Assembly (NCBI GenBank): GCA_036013505.1
Contig: CP107851.1
Coordinates: 7,984,001 to 8,048,000 of the forward strand
DNA: 64,000 nt
Direction of reading: 5' to 3'
DNA from: Streptomyces sp. NBC_00510
GTDB lineage: Bacteria > Actinomycetota > Actinomycetes > Streptomycetales > Streptomycetaceae
The stretch's first letter is position 1, and each line of letters begins with the position of its first letter. Below the pieces are notes generated by a model that had not been told where the DNA came from, ran no database searches, and saw only the letters and a list, made by a program, of their open reading frames with translations. Of the stretch, positions 17,758 to 25,944 are shown one piece after another. The position numbers and the translations under genes are program-made.

Positions 17758-19497
17758 ATGCGCACGCACTATCCACGCACACCGCATCTGCCCTGGTCGC
17801 CCGGGGCCACGCCGGACGACCTACGCGCCGGGGACCCCGGAGCGCTCCGGGGCCGCGAGGTCGTCGTCACGGAGAAACTCGACGGCGAGAACACCACGCT
17901 CTACCGGGACGGGATGCACGCCAGGTCGCTCGACTCGGCCCACCACCCCTCCCGGGCGTGGGTCAAGGCTCTCCAGGGGCGGATCGGCCCCTCCCTCCCG
18001 CCCGGCCTGCGGGTGTGCGGGGAGAACCTGCACGCCCGCCACTCCCTCGCTTACCCAGACCTGGACAGCTGGTTCTACGGCTTCTCCGTCTGGGACGGCG
18101 ACCGGTGCCTGGACTGGGATCGCACGGTCCGCTTCCTGCGGCGCCTCGGGATCCCGGCGCCCCCCGTGCTGTGGCGCGGCACGTACGACGAACGCGCGCT
18201 GCGCGCCCTGCGCCTGGACACCTCACGTCAGGAGGGCTACGTCGTCCGCACCGTCGACGGCTTCCGGTACGAGGAGTTCGGCCGCCGCGTCGCCAAGTGG
18301 GTACGCGCAGGCCATGTGACCACCGGCACCCACTGGATGCACGCCCCCGTCGTCGAGAACGGGCTGGGCCCCGCCGCCCCGCTGTGGGCGGTGCGTTCCG
18401 GCGCGGCCCCGGACGCCGGCGCGCTCGCCGCCGCCGTGGGCGTCACCGTCACCGGCCCCGGCGCCGCCGACCGTGCCGCCGACGTCTCCGCCCGGCTGGA
18501 CGTCCTCGGCCGCACCGGGGACGCCCGGCTGGCCGGGGTCCTCGCCGCCCTGCTGCACGACACCCCCCGCGTCCGCCTGGCGGCGCGCCTCGCCGGGCCG
18601 CTCACCATGCCCCAGGCCCGGCGCGTCGCCGACCTGGCCGGACTGCACCCCGCGCTGCACCGCCCGTACCCCGACGAGGCCCGCGCGGCCGGCCTGGCCC
18701 GCATGGCGCTCGCCGCCGACCTGGGCGTCCTGCACGCCGTGGCGGGCGCCGCGGCGCCCGACGACGCCGCCCGCGAGCAGACCGAATGGTCGGCGCTGCA
18801 CGCCGAGGAGGCCGGCCTGCTCGGCCCCGACCCGCTCGGCCCCCTGCGCCACGGACTGCGCGGAGCCCTCGCCGGGCTCGACCCCGACGCCGCCGACCGC
18901 TGCTGGACGGAGGCCCGCGCGGCGTACGCCGCCGGGCGGATCGGCGGCGCGGAGGAGGCCGTGGCCGCCACCTGGCGGTGGCGTTCCGCGGAGTTCCCCC
19001 GTCTGATCCACCTGACCGGACCCGCGGGCAGCGGCAAGAGCACCTTCGCCGGCACGCTGCCCGGCACCGCCGTCCGCATCGCCCTGGACGACCTGCGCCT
19101 CGCCCGCGGTTCCCGCGCCGACCAGCGCGCCAACGCCGACGTCCTGCGCGAGGGGCTGCGCCGGCTCGACACCGCCCTGGCCGGGCGTGCGACGGTGGTG
19201 TGGGACGCGACGTCCCTCAATCCGCACCAGCGCTCCCTGGTGCACGCGGTGGCCCGCCGCCGCGACGCCCTGATCACGCACGCGGTGACCCTGGTCGACG
19301 AGGAGGAGCTGGCCCGGCGCAACGCCGGCCGCGCCCACCCGGTGCCCCCCGCCGTGCTGACCGCGCAGGCCCGCCGGTTCGCCCCGCCGTACCCCGGCGA
19401 GGCACACCGCACCTGGTACGTCGGCGCGGGCGGCACCGTCGAGGACACCGACGGCTCGCTCGGCGGCGGCGGCGCCGCGGCCGGACAGGAGGCGTGA
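17758..19497 (+). CDS. RNA ligase (Rnl2-like) fused to P-loop polynucleotide kinase-like domain
   Basis: Predicted RNA-end healing and sealing enzyme, 579 residues. The N-terminal ligase domain (about 30-230) has nucleotidyltransferase motif I KLDGEN with adenylated Lys40, the motif III-like SWFYGFSVWD, motif IV QEGYVVRT and a basic motif V region RRVAKWVR. The central region (about 240-410) is helical and contains an LLHD element, which could be a remnant or divergent HD domain but is unproven. The C-terminal domain starts at P-loop GPAGSGKST (about 421-429), followed by LDDLR and WDATSLN, as in T4 Pnkp-type kinases. Such proteins phosphorylate 5'-OH RNA ends and join them. The stop is 1 nt before the next start, so the two are co-translated. 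RNA repair is inferred from domains and known family roles. Confidence 0.85.
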   Translation: MRTHYPRTPHLPWSPGATPDDLRAGDPGALRGREVVVTEKLDGENTTLYRDGMHARSLDSAHHPSRAWVKALQGRIGPSLPPGLRVCGENLHARHSLAYPDLDSWFYGFSVWDGDRCLDWDRTVRFLRRLGIPAPPVLWRGTYDERALRALRLDTSRQEGYVVRTVDGFRYEEFGRRVAKWVRAGHVTTGTHWMHAPVVENGLGPAAPLWAVRSGAAPDAGALAAAVGVTVTGPGAADRAADVSARLDVLGRTGDARLAGVLAALLHDTPRVRLAARLAGPLTMPQARRVADLAGLHPALHRPYPDEARAAGLARMALAADLGVLHAVAGAAAPDDAAREQTEWSALHAEEAGLLGPDPLGPLRHGLRGALAGLDPDAADRCWTEARAAYAAGRIGGAEEAVAATWRWRSAEFPRLIHLTGPAGSGKSTFAGTLPGTAVRIALDDLRLARGSRADQRANADVLREGLRRLDTALAGRATVVWDATSLNPHQRSLVHAVARRRDALITHAVTLVDEEELARRNAGRAHPVPPAVLTAQARRFAPPYPGEAHRTWYVGAGGTVEDTDGSLGGGGAAAGQEA

Positions 19498-19498
19498 C

Positions 19499-22345
19499 AT
19501 GCGCACCAGCGAGGAGATCTACCACCGAGTCCGCTGGGACGCCCGGTTCGACCCGGCGCGCTTCGTGATCGGCGTCCACCAGCGCGGCGCCGCGCCCAAG
19601 CGGATCCCGCTGCCCGCCTTCGTGCCCGGTGGCGAGATCCCCTGGCACCGCGTGCTGTTCGTGGAGGCGGACGGAGAGCTCGTCTGGGACCGGGCCACCG
19701 GCACCGACCGCATGGACGCCACCGACGCCGGACGCGTCCGCGACCCGCGCCTGCTGCGCCCGCCGTTCTTCACCGCCCGCGTCCCGCACGCCTGGGACGA
19801 GGTCGGGCACCGCTGGCGGCCCGCCGGGCAGGCGACGCCCGGCCGGGCGGGAACGGCGGGCGGCGGCCCGCTGCGCGTCCTGACCTGGAACACCCTGTGG
19901 GACCGGTACGACAGCCACCGCATCGACACCGACCGCCGCCGCCCCCTGCTGCTGAGCGCCCTGGAGGAGGCGGACGCCGACGTCATCGCCCTGCAGGAGG
20001 TCGAGCCCGCGCTGCTCGACATGCTGCTGCGGGCTCCCTGGGTGCGCTCCCGCTACACCCTCGGCACCGACCCGGACGGACGTGACACCGACGACAGCGG
20101 GGTGCTGCTGCTCAGCCGGCTGCCTGTGCGGGAGGCCGCCCGGCACACCCTCGGCCCGCACAAGGCCGTCGCCGCGATCACCGTCGAGACGGCCGCCGGA
20201 CCACTCGTGGTCGCCGCCACCCACCTCAGCAGCGACCACTCCGACGACGGCCCGGCCCGCAGACAGGACGAACTCGCCCGGCTCGCCGAGGGACTCGCCG
20301 GCGTCGAGGGCGACCTGCTGCTGCTCGGCGACTTCAACGACGGAGGCGACGGGCCGGCCCTCGCCCTCGGCCTGCGCGACGCCTGGACCGAGGCGCACGG
20401 GCCGGACGACCGCACCCCCACCTTCGACCCGGCCGTCAACCCGCTGGCGGCGGTCTCCTCGCTCAGCGGCCGTGCCTCCCGGCTCGACCGCGTCCTGCTG
20501 CGCGAAGGCGGACCCCGTGTCACCGGCGCCGCCCTGCGCGGCGACGCCCCGACGGCGGAGGGCCTGTTCGTCTCCGACCACTACGGCGTGGAGGTCACCC
20601 TCTCCCTCGCGGCGGGCGCGGAGGACGAGGCCGAAGACGTCCTCGACCTGCCGCCCACCGCACGCACCGCCGTGGCCTGGCTGCCACCGGACGAGTTGTG
20701 GCCCGCGGTCCAGGCCGTCCGCCGCGACCACGATCCGCAGATCCACCGCTGGCCGCCGCACGTCAACCTGCTCTTCGGCTTCGTGCCGGAGGCCGCGTTC
20801 GAACGCGCAGCGCCGCAGCTGTCCGAGGCCGCGGCCGGCGTCCGTCCCTTCACCGCCCGCCTCGACGGGGTGCACACCTTCGGGCACCGCGAGGACGCCA
20901 CCGTCTGGCTCGACCCGGCGGCCGACGGCGGCACCTCCTGGGCGGTCCTCCAGCACGCCCTCGCCCGCCGTTTCCCCCGCTGCCGGGGGCGCGCCGGGGG
21001 CTTCACCCCGCATCTGTCGCTCGGCCGCACCCGGGACCCGCTGAGGGTGGCCGCCGACTGCGCGGCCCGGCTGCGCGGGACGACGGCACAGGTCGGCGAA
21101 CTCGTCCTGCTCTCCCGGCGCGGGGACGAACCGATGCGGGTCCGGGCCACGGTCGGACTCGGCACGGGGGAGCTGCGCTGGGTGCCCGACACCGCCGCCA
21201 CCGGCACACCCGACGAGGTCCCGGACGCCGAGGACGTCCCGCACGCCGAGGAGACCGCGCGGCGCGTCGCCGACGCCCTGAGCGACGGCGTGGTCCACCT
21301 CGCCGGCTCACGCCGCATGGGGTGCGCGCTGCCCGGCGCCGACCTCGACCTCGTCGCGGCGCTGCCGGGCACGGTGGACATGGCGGAGGTCCGGGCCAAG
21401 GTGGCCGCCGGGCTGCCGGAGGCCACCCGCGTACGGCAGGTGACCGGCGCCCGGGTGCCGGGACTGCGCTTCCGCGTCGGCGCGCTCGACGTCGACCTCG
21501 TCGTCGTCGCCACCGGCGGCCTCGACCCCGCCGAGGCCGTGGCCCGCCGTGCCGGACTGGGCGAGGCCGCCGCCGTCGCGCTGAGCGCCGTCAGCGACGC
21601 CGACGCGGTCCTCGAACTCGCCGGTGACCATGACCGCTTCGCGGGTCTCGCCCGCGAGGTCAAGGCCTGGGCCCGGGCACGCGGCCTGGACTCCGCCCCC
21701 TTCGGCGGCCTGCCCGGTCTGGCCTGGGCGCTGCTCGCCGCGCGCACCGTCCACGACGCCCCCGGCCTGACCGGCGCCGGGCTGCTCCGGCACTTCTTCG
21801 CCACGTGGGCCGCCTGGGACTGGCGTCAACCGGTGGGCGCCGCCGGGCAGTCGGGCCCGGCGATCTCCATCGCCACCCCCACCGCGCCCGTCCGCCCGTG
21901 CACCGCGCAAGTCGGCCCGGACGGCCGCGACCTGCTCGCCCGGGAGCTCTACCGCGCCTGGGAGCTGCTGGAGTCCGCGGACGGCACAGGCATTGGCCCC
22001 CGGCCCGCCCTCGCCGCCCCGCCCCCGCTCCACCGCCGCCACGCGGCCTGGGCGGTACTGGCCGTGCACGGGGCGACGGAGGAGGAGTTCGAGGACACCC
22101 TCGGCCGGGTCAGGGGCCGCGTCCGCGCGCTGCTCACCGCGCTGGAGGACGCCGGCACCGGCGGCGTCCACGCCTGGCCACGCCCCTTCCGCACCACCCC
22201 CCGTTCCGCCCACTACGCCATCGGCCTTGGCCCCGCCCCGCCCGACGCGGGCGGCCTCGCCGGGATCACCCGCGCGTGGAGCCGGGGCCTCCCCGGTGCC
22301 GAGGTGACATGGGCGGAGGGCGGCGCCGTGCCGACGCTGCGGTGA
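19499..22345 (+). CDS. Four-domain RNA-end processing protein: MJ1316/DUF504 + EEP + 2H phosphoesterase + poly(A) polymerase-like
   Basis: Fusion of 948 residues. (1) About 1-80: MJ1316/DUF504 domain (TSEEIYHRVRWD, IPLPAFVPGGEIPWHRV), predicted to sense RNA cyclic-phosphate ends. (2) About 125-375: endonuclease/exonuclease/phosphatase fold with LTWNTLWD, ALQEVEP, LGDFND and SDHYGV. (3) About 400-540: LigT/2H phosphoesterase with both histidine motifs, HVNLLFGF and HLSLGR, able to open 2',3'-cyclic phosphates. (4) About 590-948: nucleotidyltransferase with GSRRMGCALPGADLDLV (DxD metal site) and a poly(A)-polymerase-like helical and C-terminal part. Together they could recognise, trim, open and extend damaged RNA ends for the ligase/kinase encoded 1 nt upstream. 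Comparable sets have been predicted by comparative genomics as RNA repair systems. Substrate and trigger are unknown. Confidence 0.86.
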   Translation: MRTSEEIYHRVRWDARFDPARFVIGVHQRGAAPKRIPLPAFVPGGEIPWHRVLFVEADGELVWDRATGTDRMDATDAGRVRDPRLLRPPFFTARVPHAWDEVGHRWRPAGQATPGRAGTAGGGPLRVLTWNTLWDRYDSHRIDTDRRRPLLLSALEEADADVIALQEVEPALLDMLLRAPWVRSRYTLGTDPDGRDTDDSGVLLLSRLPVREAARHTLGPHKAVAAITVETAAGPLVVAATHLSSDHSDDGPARRQDELARLAEGLAGVEGDLLLLGDFNDGGDGPALALGLRDAWTEAHGPDDRTPTFDPAVNPLAAVSSLSGRASRLDRVLLREGGPRVTGAALRGDAPTAEGLFVSDHYGVEVTLSLAAGAEDEAEDVLDLPPTARTAVAWLPPDELWPAVQAVRRDHDPQIHRWPPHVNLLFGFVPEAAFERAAPQLSEAAAGVRPFTARLDGVHTFGHREDATVWLDPAADGGTSWAVLQHALARRFPRCRGRAGGFTPHLSLGRTRDPLRVAADCAARLRGTTAQVGELVLLSRRGDEPMRVRATVGLGTGELRWVPDTAATGTPDEVPDAEDVPHAEETARRVADALSDGVVHLAGSRRMGCALPGADLDLVAALPGTVDMAEVRAKVAAGLPEATRVRQVTGARVPGLRFRVGALDVDLVVVATGGLDPAEAVARRAGLGEAAAVALSAVSDADAVLELAGDHDRFAGLAREVKAWARARGLDSAPFGGLPGLAWALLAARTVHDAPGLTGAGLLRHFFATWAAWDWRQPVGAAGQSGPAISIATPTAPVRPCTAQVGPDGRDLLARELYRAWELLESADGTGIGPRPALAAPPPLHRRHAAWAVLAVHGATEEEFEDTLGRVRGRVRALLTALEDAGTGGVHAWPRPFRTTPRSAHYAIGLGPAPPDAGGLAGITRAWSRGLPGAEVTWAEGGAVPTLR

Positions 22346-22586
22346 GGACCCCACTCCCCTTCCACGGTCCGCGTCCGGGCCCCGAAGGACGCGAGACTGC
22401 GGGTGAGCCGCACCACGGGCGGCGTCCGCGCCCGGCTCCCTTCCGTTCAGCCCATTGCGCCATCGGCCTTGGCCCCGCCCCGCCCGACGCGGCCGCCCTC
22501 GTCCGGATCACCGGTCCGTGGAGCCGCGGCCTTCCCGGGGTCGAGGTGACCCGGGCGGAGGGCGGCGCCGTACCGACGCTGCGGTG
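22201..22586. repeat. Partial direct duplication of the repair gene's 3' end
   Basis: Positions 22201-22344, the last 144 bp before the stop, recur at 22443-22586 with a constant offset of 242 bp and no gaps. I count about 17 differences. A 33-bp core is identical (22218-22250 and 22460-22492). The second copy has no start and lies in another frame relative to the gene, so it is noncoding debris. Similarity is weaker but visible further upstream (around 22161 and 22419). Confidence 0.85.
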
Positions 22587-22648
22587 CGGGCCACGCCCCT
22601 TCCGGGGCTCAGCGGGAAGACGAGGAGTGCCGCGGCCGCCGCCGGAGG

Positions 22649-23653
22649 TCAGGCGGCCCTGAACTCGACGATCCCGATGTCCCCCGCCGTGCGCACCGAC
22701 GACACCCGCAGCCCCGCGTCCGAGCCGAGCGCGGTCAGCGCGGCGACCCCGCGCTCCCGGCCGCCGAAGTACACCAGCATGCGCAGGTCCATCGCGGCCA
22801 CGGTCGACTCGTGGTCGGCGCCCACCTTCTCCACGACGAGCACCCGGCCGTGCTCGCCCGCGGCCTCGGCGCAGCGGCGCAGGACGGCCCGTGCCGCGTC
22901 GTCGTCCCAGTCGTGCAGGATCGCGCAGAGCAGGTAGCCGCCGGCCCCCTTGGGCAGCGCCTCGAAGAAGCTGCCCCCCACCGCGTCGCCGCGGTCGCCG
23001 AGTCCGGCCGCTGTCAGCGTCGCGCGGGCCGCACCGGCCGTGGCGGGCTGGTCCACCACGGTGCCGCGCAGCTCCGGGAAGGCGGTGAGCAGCGCCGCCA
23101 GCAGCGTCCCGTTGCCGCCGCCCACGTCGACCAGGTGCCCGAGCGCGCCCCAGTCGTACGCCGGGACCAGCGCGCTCGCCCACTCGGCGACGTCGACCCC
23201 CATCGCGCGGTCGTACGAGCGGGTCCGCTCCTCGTCCGCCGCCAGGTCCTCCCAGAACCCGCGGGCGTACTGGCGCGGGAAGGCGGCCGTGCCCGTGCGC
23301 ACGCTGTGCGGCAGCTGCACGAAGGCCAGTTCGGCCCGGCCGAGGCCGCCCTCGGTGTCCAGCCACTCCCGCAGCCCGCCCGGGTGGTCCGACCTCAGCT
23401 CCTCGCCCCGGGCCGTCAGCGCGTACCGCCCGCCCCCGTCGCGGGTCACCACCCCGACGCCGGTCAGGTGCCGCAGCAGGCGGTCCAACGCGCCCGACTC
23501 CGTCCCGGTCTCCTGCGCCAGCTCGGTGGCCGTACGGGGACCTTCCGCCAGGTGGTCCGCCACCTTGAGCGTCGCCGCCGTGCGCAGCGCCATCGGGGTC
23601 ACCAGGTCCGCCAACCGCCACAGGGACACGTCCCGTTGCTCCTCGCCCGTCAT
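22649..23653 (-). CDS. SAM-dependent O-methyltransferase (acetylserotonin OMT-like family 2)
   Basis: Protein of 334 residues, the usual length for this class that methylates small aromatic or secondary-metabolite hydroxyls. A winged-helix dimerisation domain (about 1-95, with LLRHLTGVGVVTRDGGGRYALTARGEEL) precedes the Rossmann domain, where LVDVGGGNGTLL binds SAM. The motif AILHDWDDDAA carries the catalytic-type histidine. The ATG has GGGAG 6 nt upstream; an in-frame TTG lies two codons earlier. It stands alone, divergent from the acyltransferase, and no biosynthetic cluster is visible, so the substrate is open. Confidence 0.87.
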   Translation of the reverse strand: MTGEEQRDVSLWRLADLVTPMALRTAATLKVADHLAEGPRTATELAQETGTESGALDRLLRHLTGVGVVTRDGGGRYALTARGEELRSDHPGGLREWLDTEGGLGRAELAFVQLPHSVRTGTAAFPRQYARGFWEDLAADEERTRSYDRAMGVDVAEWASALVPAYDWGALGHLVDVGGGNGTLLAALLTAFPELRGTVVDQPATAGAARATLTAAGLGDRGDAVGGSFFEALPKGAGGYLLCAILHDWDDDAARAVLRRCAEAAGEHGRVLVVEKVGADHESTVAAMDLRMLVYFGGRERGVAALTALGSDAGLRVSSVRTAGDIGIVEFRAA

Positions 23654-23811
23654 CAGCAACTCCCTCTCCTCGCGACCGACCGGCCAGCCTCGCCCCGACC
23701 CGCGGGCCCCGCAAGCGATTTACCCCGGTCAGGTTGCGCCGCGGGTACGAATCGGTTGCGGCCGGGGCCAACCGCGGCGCCACGGACGGGGATGGGGCAG
23801 CATGACCGGGC

Positions 23812-25131
23812 ATGGAGCGAGACCGGTACGTCGACTTCCTGCGGGCCCTGGCGATCTGCATGGTCGTGCTCGGCCACTGGCTGATCACCGCCCTCGTCCG
23901 GGAGCCGGGCGGGGGCATCGTGGCGCCCGAGCTCCTGGCGGAGATCCCCTGGACGCAGTGGCTGACCCTGGGCTTCCAGATCATGCCGCTGTTCTTCCTC
24001 GCCGGGGGCCACGCGGCGGGCGGCTCCTGGGCCCGCACCCGGGCGGCGGGAGGCACGGCGGCCCCCTGGGTGGCGCGGCGGGCCCTGCGCCTGCTGCTGC
24101 CCGCGGCCGCCTACTGCGGGCTGGTGCTGCTCGTGGTCGCGATCTGCTCGGCGGCCGGCGTGGACCGGCGCACGCTCGAGCTCGCGGGATGGGCGATGGC
24201 CATGCAGTTCTGGTTCCTCCCGGTGTACCTGCTGCTCAGCGCCCTCACCCCGGTGCTGCACGCGGCACACCGGCGCTGGGGGCCGCGGGTCCCGGTGGCG
24301 ATGGGCGCGGTCGCGGTGGCGGCGGGTGCGTCGGTGACGGCGGGCGCCCCGGCCTCCACCGGGCTGGTCGACTACGTCCTGGTCTGGGGCGCGGCGTACC
24401 AGCTCGGGTTCTGCTGGCGCGACGGGCAGTTGACGCGCCTGCCCGCCGCGGCGATGGCGGTCGGCGGCGCGCTGGCCTTCACGGCGCTGATCACCCTTGG
24501 GCCGTACCCGGTGAGCCTGATCCGGGTCACCGGGGAGACCGTCGGCAACACCGACCCCCCGTCGCCGGCGATGCTGGCCTGGGTGGTGGCCCAGGCCGGC
24601 GCATGCCTGCTGGCCGCGCCGGCCGTCCGGCGGGCACTGGAGGGCGCACGCGTGGGACGGGCCGTCGGGTTCCTGGGTGGCGCGAGCATGACCCTGTACC
24701 TGTGGCACATGCTGCCCGTGCTGCTCGCCGCCGTGTTCTACCTGGTCGGCCTCGCCCCCGACGCCGCCTTCGGCAGCGCCGCCTGGTGGGCGCTGCGCGT
24801 GCCCTGGATGCTGGTTCTCGCGGTGTTCCTGGCGGGCGTGCTGGTCGCACTGCGGCCGCTGGAGCGTGCGCTCGCCCGCCTGTTCGGCGCCGTCGTCCCG
24901 CCGGCCGGCGCCCGCCACGACCGCCCCGCCCTGCTGTGGACCGGTCTGGCCTGCAGCACGGCCGCTCTCGCCTACTGGTCGGTGCACGGTCTGGCCCCCG
25001 ACGGCCGGTTCCCCGCCCTGCCCGCCCTCGCGTTCGCCCTCGGCGCGGCACTTGTGGCGCTGCCCCACCGCCCGGCGGCACGCCCGACCCGTGAAGGGGA
25101 ACCGGGGACGCCCGCGGAAGAGGCCGCCTGA
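23812..25131 (+). CDS. Acyltransferase family 3 membrane protein
   Basis: Integral membrane protein of 439 residues with about 10 hydrophobic helices. It starts RDRYVDFLRALAICMVVLGHWL, the family 3 opening with the conserved Arg and His of the active site. Helices include LTLGFQIMPLFFLAGGHAAGG, and SMTLYLWHMLPVLLAAV late in the protein. These enzymes (OafA/NodX relatives) move acyl groups from the cytoplasm onto sugars, lipids or peptidoglycan-linked glycans outside. The acceptor is unknown. The C-terminal tail is charged and low in complexity. It is divergent from the O-methyltransferase. Confidence 0.86.
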   Translation: MERDRYVDFLRALAICMVVLGHWLITALVREPGGGIVAPELLAEIPWTQWLTLGFQIMPLFFLAGGHAAGGSWARTRAAGGTAAPWVARRALRLLLPAAAYCGLVLLVVAICSAAGVDRRTLELAGWAMAMQFWFLPVYLLLSALTPVLHAAHRRWGPRVPVAMGAVAVAAGASVTAGAPASTGLVDYVLVWGAAYQLGFCWRDGQLTRLPAAAMAVGGALAFTALITLGPYPVSLIRVTGETVGNTDPPSPAMLAWVVAQAGACLLAAPAVRRALEGARVGRAVGFLGGASMTLYLWHMLPVLLAAVFYLVGLAPDAAFGSAAWWALRVPWMLVLAVFLAGVLVALRPLERALARLFGAVVPPAGARHDRPALLWTGLACSTAALAYWSVHGLAPDGRFPALPALAFALGAALVALPHRPAARPTREGEPGTPAEEAA

Positions 25132-25217
25132 CGCCGCCCTTGCCGCCGGGCGGCGGGTTCGCCGCGTGGATCGTGGTGGCCTCTGTGGTGGCCCTTGCGG
25201 TGGTCCGACTGGGCGCG

Positions 25218-25431
25218 GGTAGCGCAGCGGTCCGGCGGGTGTGCCGTCCAGCCCCGCGGCTTGGCCCGCGGCACGGTGGCCTCCTGGGTCGCCGGCGCGG
25301 TCGCATGACGCCATGTCATCTTCGTGGCGGGCCGGGTGTCGTGGACGTCCCGCGGGGTCCGACCGCCCCCTCGCGGTAGCGCAGCGGTCCGACGGCTGCT
25401 CCGGCCGGAGCCGGGGCTTGGACCGCTGCGC
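25218..25431. repeat. Imperfect repeats with a long stem-loop in a 423-bp gap
   Basis: The 17-bp sequence GGTAGCGCAGCGGTCCG occurs at 25218-25234 and 25375-25391. About 65 bp around each copy are similar, including a GGCTTGG-CCGC segment. The second copy folds on itself: GCGCAGCGGTCC (25379-25390) pairs perfectly with GGACCGCTGCGC (25420-25431) around a CTCCGGCCGGAG palindrome. It lies between convergent genes, so terminator use is plausible. The remaining parts of 25132-25554 show nothing I recognise. Confidence 0.6.
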
Positions 25432-25554
25432 GGCGGTTCCGGGAGCCGGCAAGGCGGCCCCGCCGCCGAAGCCGCCGTACAACCAGCCCCGCCCCGCCCC
25501 GCCCCGTCCTGCCTGTCCCGCCCGCTTGGACGCGGCGCTCGGCGCGTGCGGTGG

Positions 25555-25926
25555 TCAGGTCCTGCGTTCGGCGAGTTCGGCCAACGCGTCGAAGGTGCGG
25601 ACGAGGACCGCACGCCGCTCGGCGCGGTACTCCGGCGAGGGAGCCAGGCCGTCGATCGCCCCGTCCCAGGCGGCGAGGAGGGCCGCCTTCCACTGCCGGA
25701 CCGTCGCGGCCGCGGGGAGCACCGCGCCCGCCCAGCCCTGGGTGGCGATCAGGTGCAGCAGCTCCACGTTGCAGGGCACGGCCACGCCCCCGTACTCGTC
25801 GGGCTCCAGCGTCCCGGGGGCGCCGGCGACGGCGTCCTCGACCTCGCGGACCAGCCGCCCGGTGAGCAGGGACAGATGGTCCGCCGCCGTGTCCTCGTCG
25901 AAGTTGCCGCTGCCCCAACCGCCCAC
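25555..25926 (-). CDS. DUF4259-family protein
   Basis: Small soluble protein of 123 residues. The N-terminus GGWGSGNFDEDTAADH matches the DUF4259 opening (G-W-G-x-G-x-F-x-x-D-x-A-x-D). The remainder is helical and Ala-rich with acidic residues. Function is unknown; relatives are common in actinobacteria. The start is GTG after a GAGGAACG ribosome site. It is 18 bp downstream of the response-regulator gene on the same strand and may share its transcript. Confidence 0.75.
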   Translation of the reverse strand: MGGWGSGNFDEDTAADHLSLLTGRLVREVEDAVAGAPGTLEPDEYGGVAVPCNVELLHLIATQGWAGAVLPAAATVRQWKAALLAAWDGAIDGLAPSPEYRAERRAVLVRTFDALAELAERRT

Positions 25927-25944
25927 CGTTCCTCGTTCCTCCGC

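Noticed and set aside
25218..25300. tRNA-like sequence near GGTAGCGCAGCGGT
   Set aside because: The D-loop-like string is repeated, but no acceptor stem, anticodon arm or T-arm follows, so it is not a tRNA.
25140..25379. Small + strand frame with a hydrophobic VVASVVALAVV segment
   Set aside because: No ribosome site and no known family; it crosses the repeat region and is better explained as noncoding.
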